DNA of 64,000 nt from Haloterrigena sp. KLK7 (GTDB lineage Archaea; Halobacteriota; Halobacteria; Halobacteriales; Natrialbaceae): NCBI RefSeq assembly GCF_037914945.1, contig NZ_CP149787.1, forward strand, positions 1,240,001 to 1,304,000, read 5' to 3'. A model generated the notes under the pieces. It was not told the origin of the DNA. It made no database searches and saw only the letters and a program-made list of their open reading frames with translations. Positions 8,701 to 15,839 of the stretch are shown here, piece by piece (position 1 is the stretch's first letter; every line of letters begins with the position of its first letter). Position numbers and translations under genes: made by a program.

Positions 8701-8816
8701 GTGGGACGAGCGCTCGACGAACTCGAGAGGGCGAACGCCCCCGTCGCAGTGCCGAGCAGCGAGACGAACGATCGGCGGTCCAGACGACGCGCGTGGCCGG
8801 TCGGAAGGGAGACCAT
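5718..8816 (-). CDS. Secreted multidomain nuclease: repeated modules flanking a thermonuclease (SNase) domain
   Basis: 1032 residues with a Tat signal (RRSFVSLLG, residues 15-23). Two copies of a module opening with YSTASQVS lie near residues 50-190 and 195-330. Two copies of a GATase-like module, with ITTP...ELEALESFVADGGAVFL and HLNAIAERLDL-type motifs, lie at about 349-425 and 447-525. An SNase domain spans about 545-720 and keeps its key residues: VFDGDTV, the Arg and Glu of VVRNVGVDTAETP, and YGRLLGYV. A diverged third GATase-like copy lies near 895-960, followed by a Gly/His/Arg-rich basic tail. It probably degrades nucleic acid outside the cell; the repeats may bind ligand or surface. 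Confidence 0.75.
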   Translation of the reverse strand: MVSLPTGHARRLDRRSFVSLLGTATGAFALSSSSSARPTEPNSDSSEGLEALSLYSTASQVSAEYDELTDESRVVAWASEDAAVLITNDGTDESDVVSYEDARIPLITQDGTVMGIGSAAFLSDERGGFDVGNEEFMLEVWDELVGTDSTVLWDESHEQYWDLESHTVFRRYAEDNGYDLRALEEFETDGTSLEFYSTASQVSPAGDALTDDRVAADDGLEVLARAEPTATNVDRADADPYHYADDERIPLITRDDRVVGLGAPLVNDDSDHAENPAFLRGVWDDVVDGETVYWDESHDQYYGSGRFETFISDAESEGYAVESTDDLLTVLAGDSDGSDGDATADADAVVITTPAEPFTAAELEALESFVADGGAVFLHDQADYGGHAETAHLNAIAERLDLGFRFNDDQVEDESTGWDGHVFTTTDFDESYLDPETKSVGLADADGLVITTPQWEFRESELEALESFVADGGAVFLFDQSDFGGNDRTENLNAIAERLDLAFRFNGGQVEDEVHNAGPAHVPLATDFSPAFDYFGGRDGVDIEFDRDGEYDGRIVRVFDGDTVEVEFDTEYGYREVVRNVGVDTAETPPTAPAPEEWFGIPDDAGDHLHDWGQRAAEFALERLAPEGAAVDESGLEGRHVTVTFDEAEPLRGNYGRLLGYVHYDPDDFEADFDRGSFSATYNRELVEEGYARVYSSGFAAHDDFAALEEDALAAGRGIWSAADFDALPEIRNESVEELFVPAPRSIRSARGRNGGRLESDRVPVAASPSAEQRLERGGVAYDGDGADVPLVGVDERRRVALVGGLLVHEDYEETESFGVDTSGYGNFPFLTNLIDYLSDADGDVLVAGGQGQFNADGSISLEDCMYYQRYLEGVGVRLRQINDLSETLLDELEAEVPRAVLLSAPVRDLEIGELLALRRVRTAGGAVVLLGSAAASAEHTRHLNAVAARLQTDLRFNADAVVDPERNLGGEPTVLETTAIDDSYPLFDAYEPSSDEDADAPGNSGHPSGHRGEGPGNSAHAPGRGRYKNRR

Positions 8817-9024
8817 GATGAGTCGTTTCCCATTCGATAGATGAACGTTCGTAATAGCGGTACGTTCCGGTATGTGAGATGGATACGCAACCGGAGCCGC
8901 TGGCCGTCTCCGAAGGCGTGTCGTCGAGACGGTCGCTCGAGCAGTCGGTCGCTCCCCGCACCGTTCTCACTCGAGAGACACACAGCGTATCGAGTCCCGA
9001 CGGATTCCGACGACGCAGCGAGAA

Positions 9025-10269
9025 TCAGTGCAGGCGGTCGAGCCACCGCTGGCCGGTCCGGAGATCGGTCGGCACCTCGTCGCCGAACGCACAGCGGGTG
9101 CGGTCGGTCTCGCAGGGGTTGCCCGTCGCGACCTCGATCTCGGGGGAGCCGCCCTCGAAGACGGCCGTGCTCGCGGTCGTCAGCTGCCCGAAGGCGTGCG
9201 GTTCGTCCGTCTCCGGCTCGGGGTGGCGACAGATCGAGTCGTCGCCAGGCCCGTTCGCGTGGTCCCGCGCGATCGTCCAGAGGTCGTCCCGATCGAGGCG
9301 GTCCTCGTCCTCGAGCAACTCGAGGGCGCGCCGTCGACGTTTCGTCGAACTCTCGGCTTCGGTCGACTCCGAGCGGACGAAGTGGTTCGTCCGGGTGACG
9401 ACGGGCTCGTCGTCGACGAAGATCCGCTCGGTCGCGGGATCGACCTCGAGCAGGACGTCGTCGGTGTCGTCGGCCAGGAACAGCGTCTGGCCCATCAGGC
9501 GGCGCGTGGGACGGGACTCGAGGAATTCCCGGGCCTCGTCGACGGTCGCGCACTCCTCCAAGAGCATCCGGATGACGGTCCCGTTTCGCAGTTGCGTCTC
9601 GGGAGAGACGTCCGCTCCCTCGCCCTCGCAGTCGATATACGTGTTCGCGGCGACCAGCCCCTGATCGTTGACGCCCTTGAACATCGAGACCGTCCCGCAG
9701 GTGTCGATCGTCAGGATCCCGTGGTAGTCGTCGATCGGCGGCTGCTCGACGATCGATTTCGGCCGCGCCCCTCGGCCCGCGATGTCCCGGTTCTTGAGCA
9801 CCAGCGGGCCGCCGGTCGCGGTGCTGGGGCCCGCGTCGGTCGTCGATTCGGGATCGACTCGCGAGGGCGCGACGAGCGCGTTCGTACACCCCTCCCCCGT
9901 TCCCGTCGCCGTTCCCGCGCCCAACGGGTTCTTCTCGGAGCGGCCCTCGCCGTCGGCCAGTTCCTCGCAGAGTTCCGAGTACGCGAAGACGTACGCCTCG
10001 TAGACGTCGGGGTCGACGTCGAACACATCGGCCATCGCCTCGTAGGCCCGCCGGTGGCGGTCAGGCAGGCTCTCTCGACTGCGGCGGGCGTACTCGAGCA
10101 GCGGTTCGAGGTCGACTCCCTGCTCGTCGACGATCGACTCGAGTTCGTCGATCGCCCACTCGACGGCCTCGCGTTCGGTCTCGGCGCGGCGCCGAGCGTG
10201 GTCTGCGAAGGAGTCGACGCCGGCGATCGAGTCGTCGTACGCAATGGTGTCGACGGCCGTATCGTCCAT
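9025..10269 (-). CDS. C45-family Ntn hydrolase (acyl-CoA:6-aminopenicillanate acyltransferase-like)
   Basis: 414 residues. Cys128 in GEGCTNALV is the expected N-terminal nucleophile exposed by autoproteolysis in peptidase family C45. LKNRDI, DTCGTVSMFKGVNDQGLV and NTYIDC match later family motifs. The N-terminal pro-region of about 127 residues is mainly helical and acidic, and a short Ser/Thr/Pro-rich insert follows the nucleophile. No signal peptide is seen, so it is likely cytoplasmic. Members cleave or transfer amide-linked acyl groups; the substrate is unknown and penicillin chemistry should not be assumed. The ATG at 10269 begins the conserved acidic N-terminus. Confidence 0.72.
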   Translation of the reverse strand: MDDTAVDTIAYDDSIAGVDSFADHARRRAETEREAVEWAIDELESIVDEQGVDLEPLLEYARRSRESLPDRHRRAYEAMADVFDVDPDVYEAYVFAYSELCEELADGEGRSEKNPLGAGTATGTGEGCTNALVAPSRVDPESTTDAGPSTATGGPLVLKNRDIAGRGARPKSIVEQPPIDDYHGILTIDTCGTVSMFKGVNDQGLVAANTYIDCEGEGADVSPETQLRNGTVIRMLLEECATVDEAREFLESRPTRRLMGQTLFLADDTDDVLLEVDPATERIFVDDEPVVTRTNHFVRSESTEAESSTKRRRRALELLEDEDRLDRDDLWTIARDHANGPGDDSICRHPEPETDEPHAFGQLTTASTAVFEGGSPEIEVATGNPCETDRTRCAFGDEVPTDLRTGQRWLDRLH

Positions 10270-10707
10270 ATGAGGAAGAGGGGGCTCGAGGGGGTTGTAT
10301 CGCCGGCCTGAATTAGTACACGGCAAGAGTGTGCACCCACCGCGAGCGAACGAAGTGAGCGAGCGGGCCGACGAGCGACCAAGACGCGGCGCGAAGTGTC
10401 TTTCGTCATCAAGCGAGAGCTTCGCTCTCGCGGACCTCGCGAATCTCCGATTCGCTCAGTCACGGACGACGCTACACGTCTTCCGAACGACAGCGCAAAA
10501 GTTCGGTATAAGGGTGTACGCGTGTCGGCAGCGGGGATGGCGATCGTCGCGCGTGGCGATGATCGAATTGTGTTCCCCCCGATCCCCACTGTGATGCCGT
10601 CGACCGGCACTGCCGACGTTCTATTTAACGTTAGTGGCCGGCATTAGTGTATCGGAAACATTCAACTGTTCTTGCACGTAGCGATTGATCACCTGAGTCC
10701 CCCACTA
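10270..10707. other. Intergenic region with a strong hairpin
   Basis: No gene is supported here. 10413-10431 is a perfect hairpin, GCGAGAGC-TTC-GCTCTCGC, next to a GCGAACGAAGTGAGCGAG tract (10341-10370), a low-complexity sequence that recurs in other gaps of this window. The hairpin could end a transcript or be a relic of repeat expansion. Nothing else stands out. Confidence 0.4.
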
Positions 10708-11117
10708 ATGCGAAGCCGACGCCGCCTGCTGACGATGGTCGCTCTCGTCGGTACCGCCGGTTGTCTCGAACCGCCGGTGACCGGGTCGCCGCCGTCCCGT
10801 CCGCGGGCAGTTTCGAGTTCGCCTTCCGAACGGTCGACGGTGCCGAACTGGTCCGGATCACGGCGACGAACGTCAGCGGTGATCCGTCGGGTCTCAGGGT
10901 TCGGATCGGCGATACGGTCGCCTACACCGACGGGGGATATGGCGAGTCGTACACCGCCAGCCGCGAGTACGTCGACGAGTGGGACGACGGGATCGACTCG
11001 AGCGACGGTCTCGAGTTGACGACCGGTGACGCGCTCCCCGAAAACGAGCGGCTAGTTATCGAGGTCGAACGCGACGAGAGCGACGAGTACGTCACCATCG
11101 GGGAGACACGGATTTGA
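10708..11117 (+). pseudogene. Pilin-like lipoprotein gene broken by a frameshift
   Basis: The frame from the ATG at 10708 encodes a lipoprotein signal, MRSRRRLLTMVALVGTAGC, with the lipobox Cys at 10762-10764, then runs into Pro/Ser/Arg shadow sequence. A different frame, open from a TTG at 10761 to 11117, encodes a beta-rich acidic domain (PSAGSFEFAF through ERLVIEVE). This resembles the mature part of archaeal type IV pilin-like proteins. Signal and mature domain abut but are out of phase, so a small indel lies between about 10765 and 10800. A sequencing error is possible. A functional start at the internal TTG is less likely because it would lack the signal. Confidence 0.55.
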
Positions 11118-11211
11118 CAGCCTTCGCTCGGTCTCAGTCTCGAATCAGCGTCCGGTAAATCACCCTCGGCATAGTCTAGCTGTCGCTCACGGATCGGTCG
11201 CGACAGCAAGC

Positions 11212-11399
11212 GGGCGGGAGGGGATTTGAACCACGGGGAGAGCAAAGCTCTCATCTCGTTCAAATCCACGTGTTGGTTCACTCATCGCTCCGCGACTCGT
11301 TGCACGGGCGCGATGGGATTTGAACCACGGTCGGAGCAAAGCTCCTCCCTGATTCCAATCCCACGTGCCGGTTCGCTCGTCACTTCGTTCCTCGCTGTA
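11212..11399 (-). repeat. Two tandem tRNA-tail relics (about 94 bp each)
   Basis: Units at 11212-11305 and 11306-11399 each begin with a copy of the last part of the adjacent tRNA-Arg. The second unit shares GGGCGCGATGGGATTTGAAC (11306-11325) exactly with the tRNA, then loses one C. Each unit also has an inner hairpin (GAGAGC-AAA-GCTCTC at 11238-11252; GGAGC-AAA-GCTCC in the second) and an inverted copy of the T-arm (GGATTTGAAC...GTTCAAATCC in the first). They lie on the 3' side of the tRNA, where integrating elements leave attachment-site copies, but no integrase is nearby. Confidence 0.65.
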
Positions 11400-11474
11400 C
11401 GGGCGCGATGGGATTTGAACCCACGACCGTCGGATTAGAAGTCCGACGCTCTTTCCGGACTGAGCTACGCGCCC
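11400..11474 (-). tRNA. tRNA-Arg (anticodon UCU)
   Basis: Read leftward from 11474. The acceptor GGGCGCG pairs with CGCGCCC, the D stem GCTC/GAGC encloses AGTCCGGAAA, the anticodon stem TCGGA/TCCGA encloses CTTCTAA with anticodon TCT, and the T stem GTGGG/CCCAT encloses TTCAAAT. All four arms close. The discriminator base is G and no CCA is encoded. There is no intron. It reads AGA and AGG codons. Confidence 0.93.
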
Positions 11475-11679
11475 TCGAGTAGGAGTCCATGTCGGATCGG
11501 TATAAGCGGTGTGGATTTCCCACAGCTACCCGTGGAACCGATACAGCGAGGTCACGACGGGCGGCCGATTGACCAGCCGGATCGCTACCGGGAGACCGAC
11601 CTCACGAGGTCAGTGTCGTCCGAGGCGACCGCGAAAAAGCCGTGCGACGTCGACCGTCTCCCGTTCCCGACGGCGAGTG

Positions 11680-12066
11680 CTAGGAGCCGGCGGTGCCCTC
11701 CGCGTCCGAACCGTTGTCCTCGGTACTATCGTCGTCGAGAAACGGATTGTCCGATTCGGTCTCGCCGTCGGTGGACTCGTTTTCGGCGTCCTCGGAGTCG
11801 TTCTCGTCCGCGCCCGGGCCGGACAGTTCGTCCTCGGTGTCGGAGTCGTTCCCGCCCGCGCCCGGTTCGGCGCTGCCGTTCTCGCCAGCGCCGGGCTCGT
11901 CGCCCGTCTCGTTCTCCCCGGGCTCGCTCTCGTTGCCGGGATCGCCGTCGCCGCCGTCGGATTCGTTCCCCTCGGACCCTCCGTCGCTGCAGCCGGCGAG
12001 CGCGGCGATCGAACCGACACCGACTACCTTCGCGAACCGTCGTCGGTCGAGTTTCGAAGCTGTCAT
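11680..12066 (-). CDS. Low-complexity acidic Tat lipoprotein
   Basis: 128 residues. The N-terminus DRRRFAKVVGVGS followed by ALAGC gives a twin-arginine signal with a lipobox (Cys near 26). The rest is almost only Gly, Ser, Asn, Asp and Glu, with degenerate repeats of GNES, PGENE and GAGEN type. No fold or function can be assigned. It could be a surface spacer or the anchor remnant of a longer protein. A leftward TATA-like box at 12097-12105 lies about 31-39 bases before the ATG, supporting expression. Confidence 0.6.
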   Translation of the reverse strand: MTASKLDRRRFAKVVGVGSIAALAGCSDGGSEGNESDGGDGDPGNESEPGENETGDEPGAGENGSAEPGAGGNDSDTEDELSGPGADENDSEDAENESTDGETESDNPFLDDDSTEDNGSDAEGTAGS

Positions 12067-12441
12067 AGCGTGCAGTCGGCGGCGACGATCGACCACTAAA
12101 TAATAGCGACAGTCGGTTCCGATTGTTAGTCCGGATTCGGTCGAATTATCCGACGTAAACTCGAGCCGAGCGAACGGTTGTGCGCGTCGCCGTCGTTCCG
12201 TTCCACACAAGCGGGAAGGGTGCGAGCGCTACGCGACGGCTAAGCGTTCGGTCGCGAGCGCCGGCTCGAGGGCGACGATTCGCTCCGGAGTGGGCCGCGT
12301 CGCACTCCGCGATCGAGTCGGGAACCCGAGTCCTACTGACGTTTCGCTGGCTGCAACCCGACCGTTTCGTCCGCCGCAAGCGCGCTCGAGTCGAGCGACG
12401 AACAACAGCGCTTATACACGTCTCGCCGGTACGATCCGTCG
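12067..12441. other. Divergent promoter region
   Basis: It separates the acidic lipoprotein gene from the UPF0200 gene. A leftward TATA-like TATTATTTA is at 12097-12105 and a rightward CTTATACA at 12411-12418, about 30 bases before the ATG at 12442. No gene is supported in the roughly 300 bases between. Confidence 0.5.
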
Positions 12442-13068
12442 ATGCACGTCATCGGAACGGTGGGACTGCCCGGCAGCGGGAAGGGCGAGGCCGCGACCGT
12501 CGCGCGCGAACACGGCATCCCGGTGGTGACGATGGGCGACGTCGTCCGCCAGGAGACGGCCGACCGGGGGCTCGACCCGACGAAGGATCACGGCAAGGTC
12601 GCGCAGGCGCTGCGCGACGAGAACGGGCCGACCGCGATCGCCGAGCGGTCGCTGCCGATGATCGAGGACCGCCTCGAGGACCACGACACCGTCCTCGTGG
12701 ACGGCATCCGATCGGACACGGAAGTGGACATCTTCGAAGAGCGGTTCGGCGAGGCGTTCACGCTGGTCAGCATCGAGGCCCCCTTCGAGGTCCGGGCCGA
12801 GCGGATCGACGCCCGCGGCCGGGACGCCAGCGAGGACGACGGCGGCGAGGGGCTGGCCGCCCGCGACGAGCGCGAGCGCGGCTTCGGGATGGACGACGCG
12901 ATGGACCGCGCCGACGTCGTCGTCGAGAACACCGACTCCCTCGAGGCGTTCCACGAGCGCATCGAGGCGATCATCCGCGAGGGCGGCGCGGCGACCGACG
13001 GTGACGACGGCGAACCGGAATCGGAACCGGAACCGACACCAGACTCCGTCTCGAATACCGATCCATGA
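12442..13068 (+). CDS. UPF0200-type nucleotide kinase-like P-loop protein
   Basis: 208 residues. It begins with the P-loop GLPGSGKGE (about 7-15), then TMGDVVRQE, where adenylate- and dephospho-CoA-kinase-like proteins carry the substrate helix, VLVDGIRSDTEV (Walker B-like) and a lid-like DARGRD segment. The C-terminal 30 or so residues are an acidic Pro/Glu tail. It is a member of the archaeal UPF0200 family, whose substrate is not established. Its last codons overlap the start of the UPF0201 gene by 4 bases, so the two are co-translated and may work together. Confidence 0.8.
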   Translation: MHVIGTVGLPGSGKGEAATVAREHGIPVVTMGDVVRQETADRGLDPTKDHGKVAQALRDENGPTAIAERSLPMIEDRLEDHDTVLVDGIRSDTEVDIFEERFGEAFTLVSIEAPFEVRAERIDARGRDASEDDGGEGLAARDERERGFGMDDAMDRADVVVENTDSLEAFHERIEAIIREGGAATDGDDGEPESEPEPTPDSVSNTDP

Positions 13069-13478
13069 CCGACATCTATCGCGTCGACATCGAGATCACG
13101 GCGCCGATCTACGACACCGAAGTCACGAGTCGGGTCGTCGACGCCGTCGCGAACATCTTTCCCAACGCCGACATAGCGGAGGAGTTCGGCGAAGTCAGGG
13201 GCGAAGCGCACGCGATGGACCACTTCTCGGACCTGCTCCACCGCCAGGAGATCCTCGACACCGCCCGCGGAGAGTTCTTCGCGAACCGCGAGGACGAGAC
13301 GTTCACCTTCGCGCTGAAGAAGCAGGCGGCCTTCGAGGATCGGATCAACTTCTCCGTGGGCGAGCCGGACGAACTCGGCGAGATCGCCGTTCGGGTGCGG
13401 GTCGAAGAGCCGACGCTCGAGGAGTACGTCGACCACATCGCACCGCCGACCGAGGACGGCCGACCGGTCGACGCCTGA
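13065..13478 (+). CDS. UPF0201 family protein (putative RNA-binding)
   Basis: 137 residues, acidic. It opens YRVDIEITAPIYDTEV and continues with a regular alpha/beta pattern (AVANIFPNAD, GEVRGEAHAM, FTFALKKQAAF). This is the archaeal UPF0201 family, which has a fold related to ribosomal-type RNA-binding domains. It overlaps the UPF0200 kinase-like gene by ATGA. The two families are neighbours in many haloarchaea, which suggests a shared but undefined role, possibly linking nucleotides and RNA. Confidence 0.75.
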   Translation: MTDIYRVDIEITAPIYDTEVTSRVVDAVANIFPNADIAEEFGEVRGEAHAMDHFSDLLHRQEILDTARGEFFANREDETFTFALKKQAAFEDRINFSVGEPDELGEIAVRVRVEEPTLEEYVDHIAPPTEDGRPVDA

Positions 13479-13675
13479 GCGCGCTCGACGGAACTCGTCG
13501 CCTCGGATCCGCTCGTCGTGTCCCACCCACCGCGTCTCCCCCTCGCAGCCCTCCCTTCGCTCCGTCCCCGCGACCGTCGGCTATCGTCTCGAGTCGGCGA
13601 ACCCGTTTCCGCACTGCTCGCAGCGAGCGAACGACGGGCGGGGAGTGAAAGGCCACCGACACGTACACCGAGGGG

Positions 13676-14623
13676 ATGCACGACACGATCACCGTCTCGG
13701 AGATCATGGTCACCGACGTCGTCACCGCCACGCCGGACACCACCGCCTCCCGCGCCGCGACGCTGCTGCGCGACGAGGGCGTCAGTTCTGTCGTCGTCGT
13801 TCGCGACGGCGCGCCGATCGGCATCGTGACCGAAGGCGACTTCCTCACGCACCTCTGCGAGCGCACCGATCTCGGCAGCGTCGAACTGACCGACGTGCTG
13901 TCTGCGCCCCTCGAGACGATCTCCCCCGAGACGACGATCATCGACGCCGTCGGCGTCCTGCAGGAGAACGGGCTCGAGCACCTCCCGGTCGTCGAGCGCG
14001 AAGCGGGCGATAGCGACGCTCACGGTGACCTCGTCGGTATCCTCACCACGACGGAGCTCAGCTACTACGTCCCCCACCTCGCCCATCGGACGGGCGGCCT
14101 CGAGGCCGAGCGCCCGCGACAACGAGTTCGGACCGACACGCAGTACGAGCGCGACGACTGGACGTTCGAGTACCGCGCCGAGAACGAGTCGACCGTCGAC
14201 GTCGGCGACGTCGCTCGGTTCTCGAAGGTGCTCTCGGAGAGCGACGTCGAGGCGTTCGCCGAGATCAGCGGCGATACGAACCGCCTGCACCTCGACGCGG
14301 CCTACGCGGCCGAGACCAGATTCGGCGAGCGGATCGTCCACGGCGTCCTCGCAAACGGGCTGATCAGCGCCGCGCTCGCCCGCCTGCCGGGGCTGACGAT
14401 CTACCTCTCACAGGAGAGCAGCTTCCTCGCGCCGGTGCCGATCGACGACCGAGTGACGGCCGTCTGCGAGGTCGTCGACGACCTGGGCCGCTCGAAGTAC
14501 CGGATCGAGACGACCGTCACCGACGGCGACGACACGACCGTGCTCGAGGGCGACGCCGTCGTCCTCATCGACGAACTCCCGCCCGAGGCGACGGCCGAGG
14601 ACGAACAAGTGACCGTCGATTGA
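13676..14623 (+). CDS. CBS-pair / MaoC-like hydratase fusion
   Basis: 315 residues. Residues 1-130 form two CBS motifs (VSEIMVTDVVTATPDTT...IGIVTEGDFL and LTDVLSAPLETISPETT...LVGILTTTEL), a typical adenosyl-nucleotide sensor pair. Residues about 180-300 form a hot-dog MaoC/R-hydratase domain. Its motif runs FAEISGDTNRLHLDAAYA then FGERIVHGVLANGL, with catalytic Asp and His in place. The hydratase would act on a 2-enoyl thioester or similar substrate, perhaps gated by AMP/ATP or SAM binding to CBS. It stands alone between a UPF0201 gene and a convergent lipoprotein gene. Confidence 0.85.
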   Translation: MHDTITVSEIMVTDVVTATPDTTASRAATLLRDEGVSSVVVVRDGAPIGIVTEGDFLTHLCERTDLGSVELTDVLSAPLETISPETTIIDAVGVLQENGLEHLPVVEREAGDSDAHGDLVGILTTTELSYYVPHLAHRTGGLEAERPRQRVRTDTQYERDDWTFEYRAENESTVDVGDVARFSKVLSESDVEAFAEISGDTNRLHLDAAYAAETRFGERIVHGVLANGLISAALARLPGLTIYLSQESSFLAPVPIDDRVTAVCEVVDDLGRSKYRIETTVTDGDDTTVLEGDAVVLIDELPPEATAEDEQVTVD

Positions 14624-14710
14624 GGCCGGAGACGGTATCGCCGACGCCACCGACGACACCGAACTGAGACCGCTGACTCGAGTCGGTTGCGGACCGCCGA
14701 TCCGTGTCGG

Positions 14711-15712
14711 TTACGTACAGTCGCCGGCCGCGTCGACCGATTGCTCGCCCGTTTCCTTGTGGTTCTGAGCCGCAATGCGGTCGCCGTCGGCCGCGGCGAT
14801 CGCCCACTCCTCGAAGGCCGCCGCGGCGTCGGTGAGGTGCTCGCTCTGGCAGATCGCTGTTTCGACGTGCTCTGCGATCCCGCTCGGCGGCTCCTCGTCC
14901 TCCTCGAAGGTCGTCGTCGCCGTCTCGAAGGCCGACTCGGCGGTACCGAAGGCGGTCTCCGCCTCCCCGAAGTCCCTGTTCTCCATGTGGTCGCGGCCCG
15001 CCTGCAGGCGCTCGTAGCCGTCGAGCAGCGACTCGAGCCCGTCGCCGAGCGTCGCGAGCGACGCGGTCGCGTCGCCCAGCGTCGCGACGCCGTCCGCGAG
15101 TTCGGCGGGGTCGATCCGGACCAGTCGCTCGAACGCCTCGTCGAACGATTCGACGTCGGCGGCCGCCTCCGCGTGGTTCGTCTCGGCGGCCGCGAACTCG
15201 TTCGTTCGCTCGTCGATCGTCGCGGACGCCTCCTCGAGGTCGTCGTCCGCGTCGCCACCGTCGCCCTCGGCGTCGTCGCCGCCGATCGCCCCGAAGACGC
15301 TCTCGAGGTCCTCCTCGAGCGTCTCGTCGGTGACCGTCTCGGTCACGTCGACCAGTCGCTCGAGGACGGCCGCGTACGTCCGCAGGAGTTCGATTTCGGA
15401 CTCGCGGTCGTCGTCCAGTTCGTCCGCCGCCGTCTCGAGGTGTTCCCGGGCGCTCTCGATCCGTTCGGTCGGGACCGAAGCGTCGAACTCGACGTCGGTG
15501 GGGTCCTCGACGTCGTCCGCGGCGAACAGGGCGAGGGCGGCCTCGTTCAGTTCGCCGACGGCGCGGTCGAGTTCGCGGTCGCCGGTCCGATCGGCGACCG
15601 CGACGGAGTCGCCGTTCGAATCGGTACCGGGGAGATCATCGAGACAGCCGGCCATCGCGGCCAGCGTGGCGAGGGGGACGCCAGTGCGCGTGAGATACTG
15701 CCGACGGTTCAT
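14711..15712 (-). CDS. Helical acidic Tat lipoprotein, function unknown
   Basis: 333 residues. The signal NRRQYLTRTGVPLATLAAMAGC has a lipobox Cys near position 23. The mature part is strongly acidic and predicted helical throughout (AREHLETAADELDDD, YERLQAGRDHMENRDF, AESAFETATTTFEEDE), with heptad-like spacing suggestive of a helical-repeat or coiled bundle. An Asp/Gly-rich linker lies near 150. The segment around DHMENRDFGEAETAF loosely resembles a TPR helix pair. No enzymatic motif is seen. Probably an envelope-anchored scaffold protein. Confidence 0.65.
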   Translation of the reverse strand: MNRRQYLTRTGVPLATLAAMAGCLDDLPGTDSNGDSVAVADRTGDRELDRAVGELNEAALALFAADDVEDPTDVEFDASVPTERIESAREHLETAADELDDDRESEIELLRTYAAVLERLVDVTETVTDETLEEDLESVFGAIGGDDAEGDGGDADDDLEEASATIDERTNEFAAAETNHAEAAADVESFDEAFERLVRIDPAELADGVATLGDATASLATLGDGLESLLDGYERLQAGRDHMENRDFGEAETAFGTAESAFETATTTFEEDEEPPSGIAEHVETAICQSEHLTDAAAAFEEWAIAAADGDRIAAQNHKETGEQSVDAAGDCT

Positions 15713-15839
15713 CGACTCGAGGATACGTCTAGAGGAACATGAACGTAGTGGCAGCCGACAATACGTGTCTCGAGTCCGAAACGAACGGGCTCGAGGGGAG
15801 AATCGATCGGCGGTGAGTCGAGTGAGGGTCGCGTCGCGA

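Noticed and set aside
12180-13004. A long Arg-rich frame on the plus strand
   Set aside because: It overlaps the UPF0200 gene in another frame, and its Arg/Gly/Asp composition is that of a GC-rich shadow.
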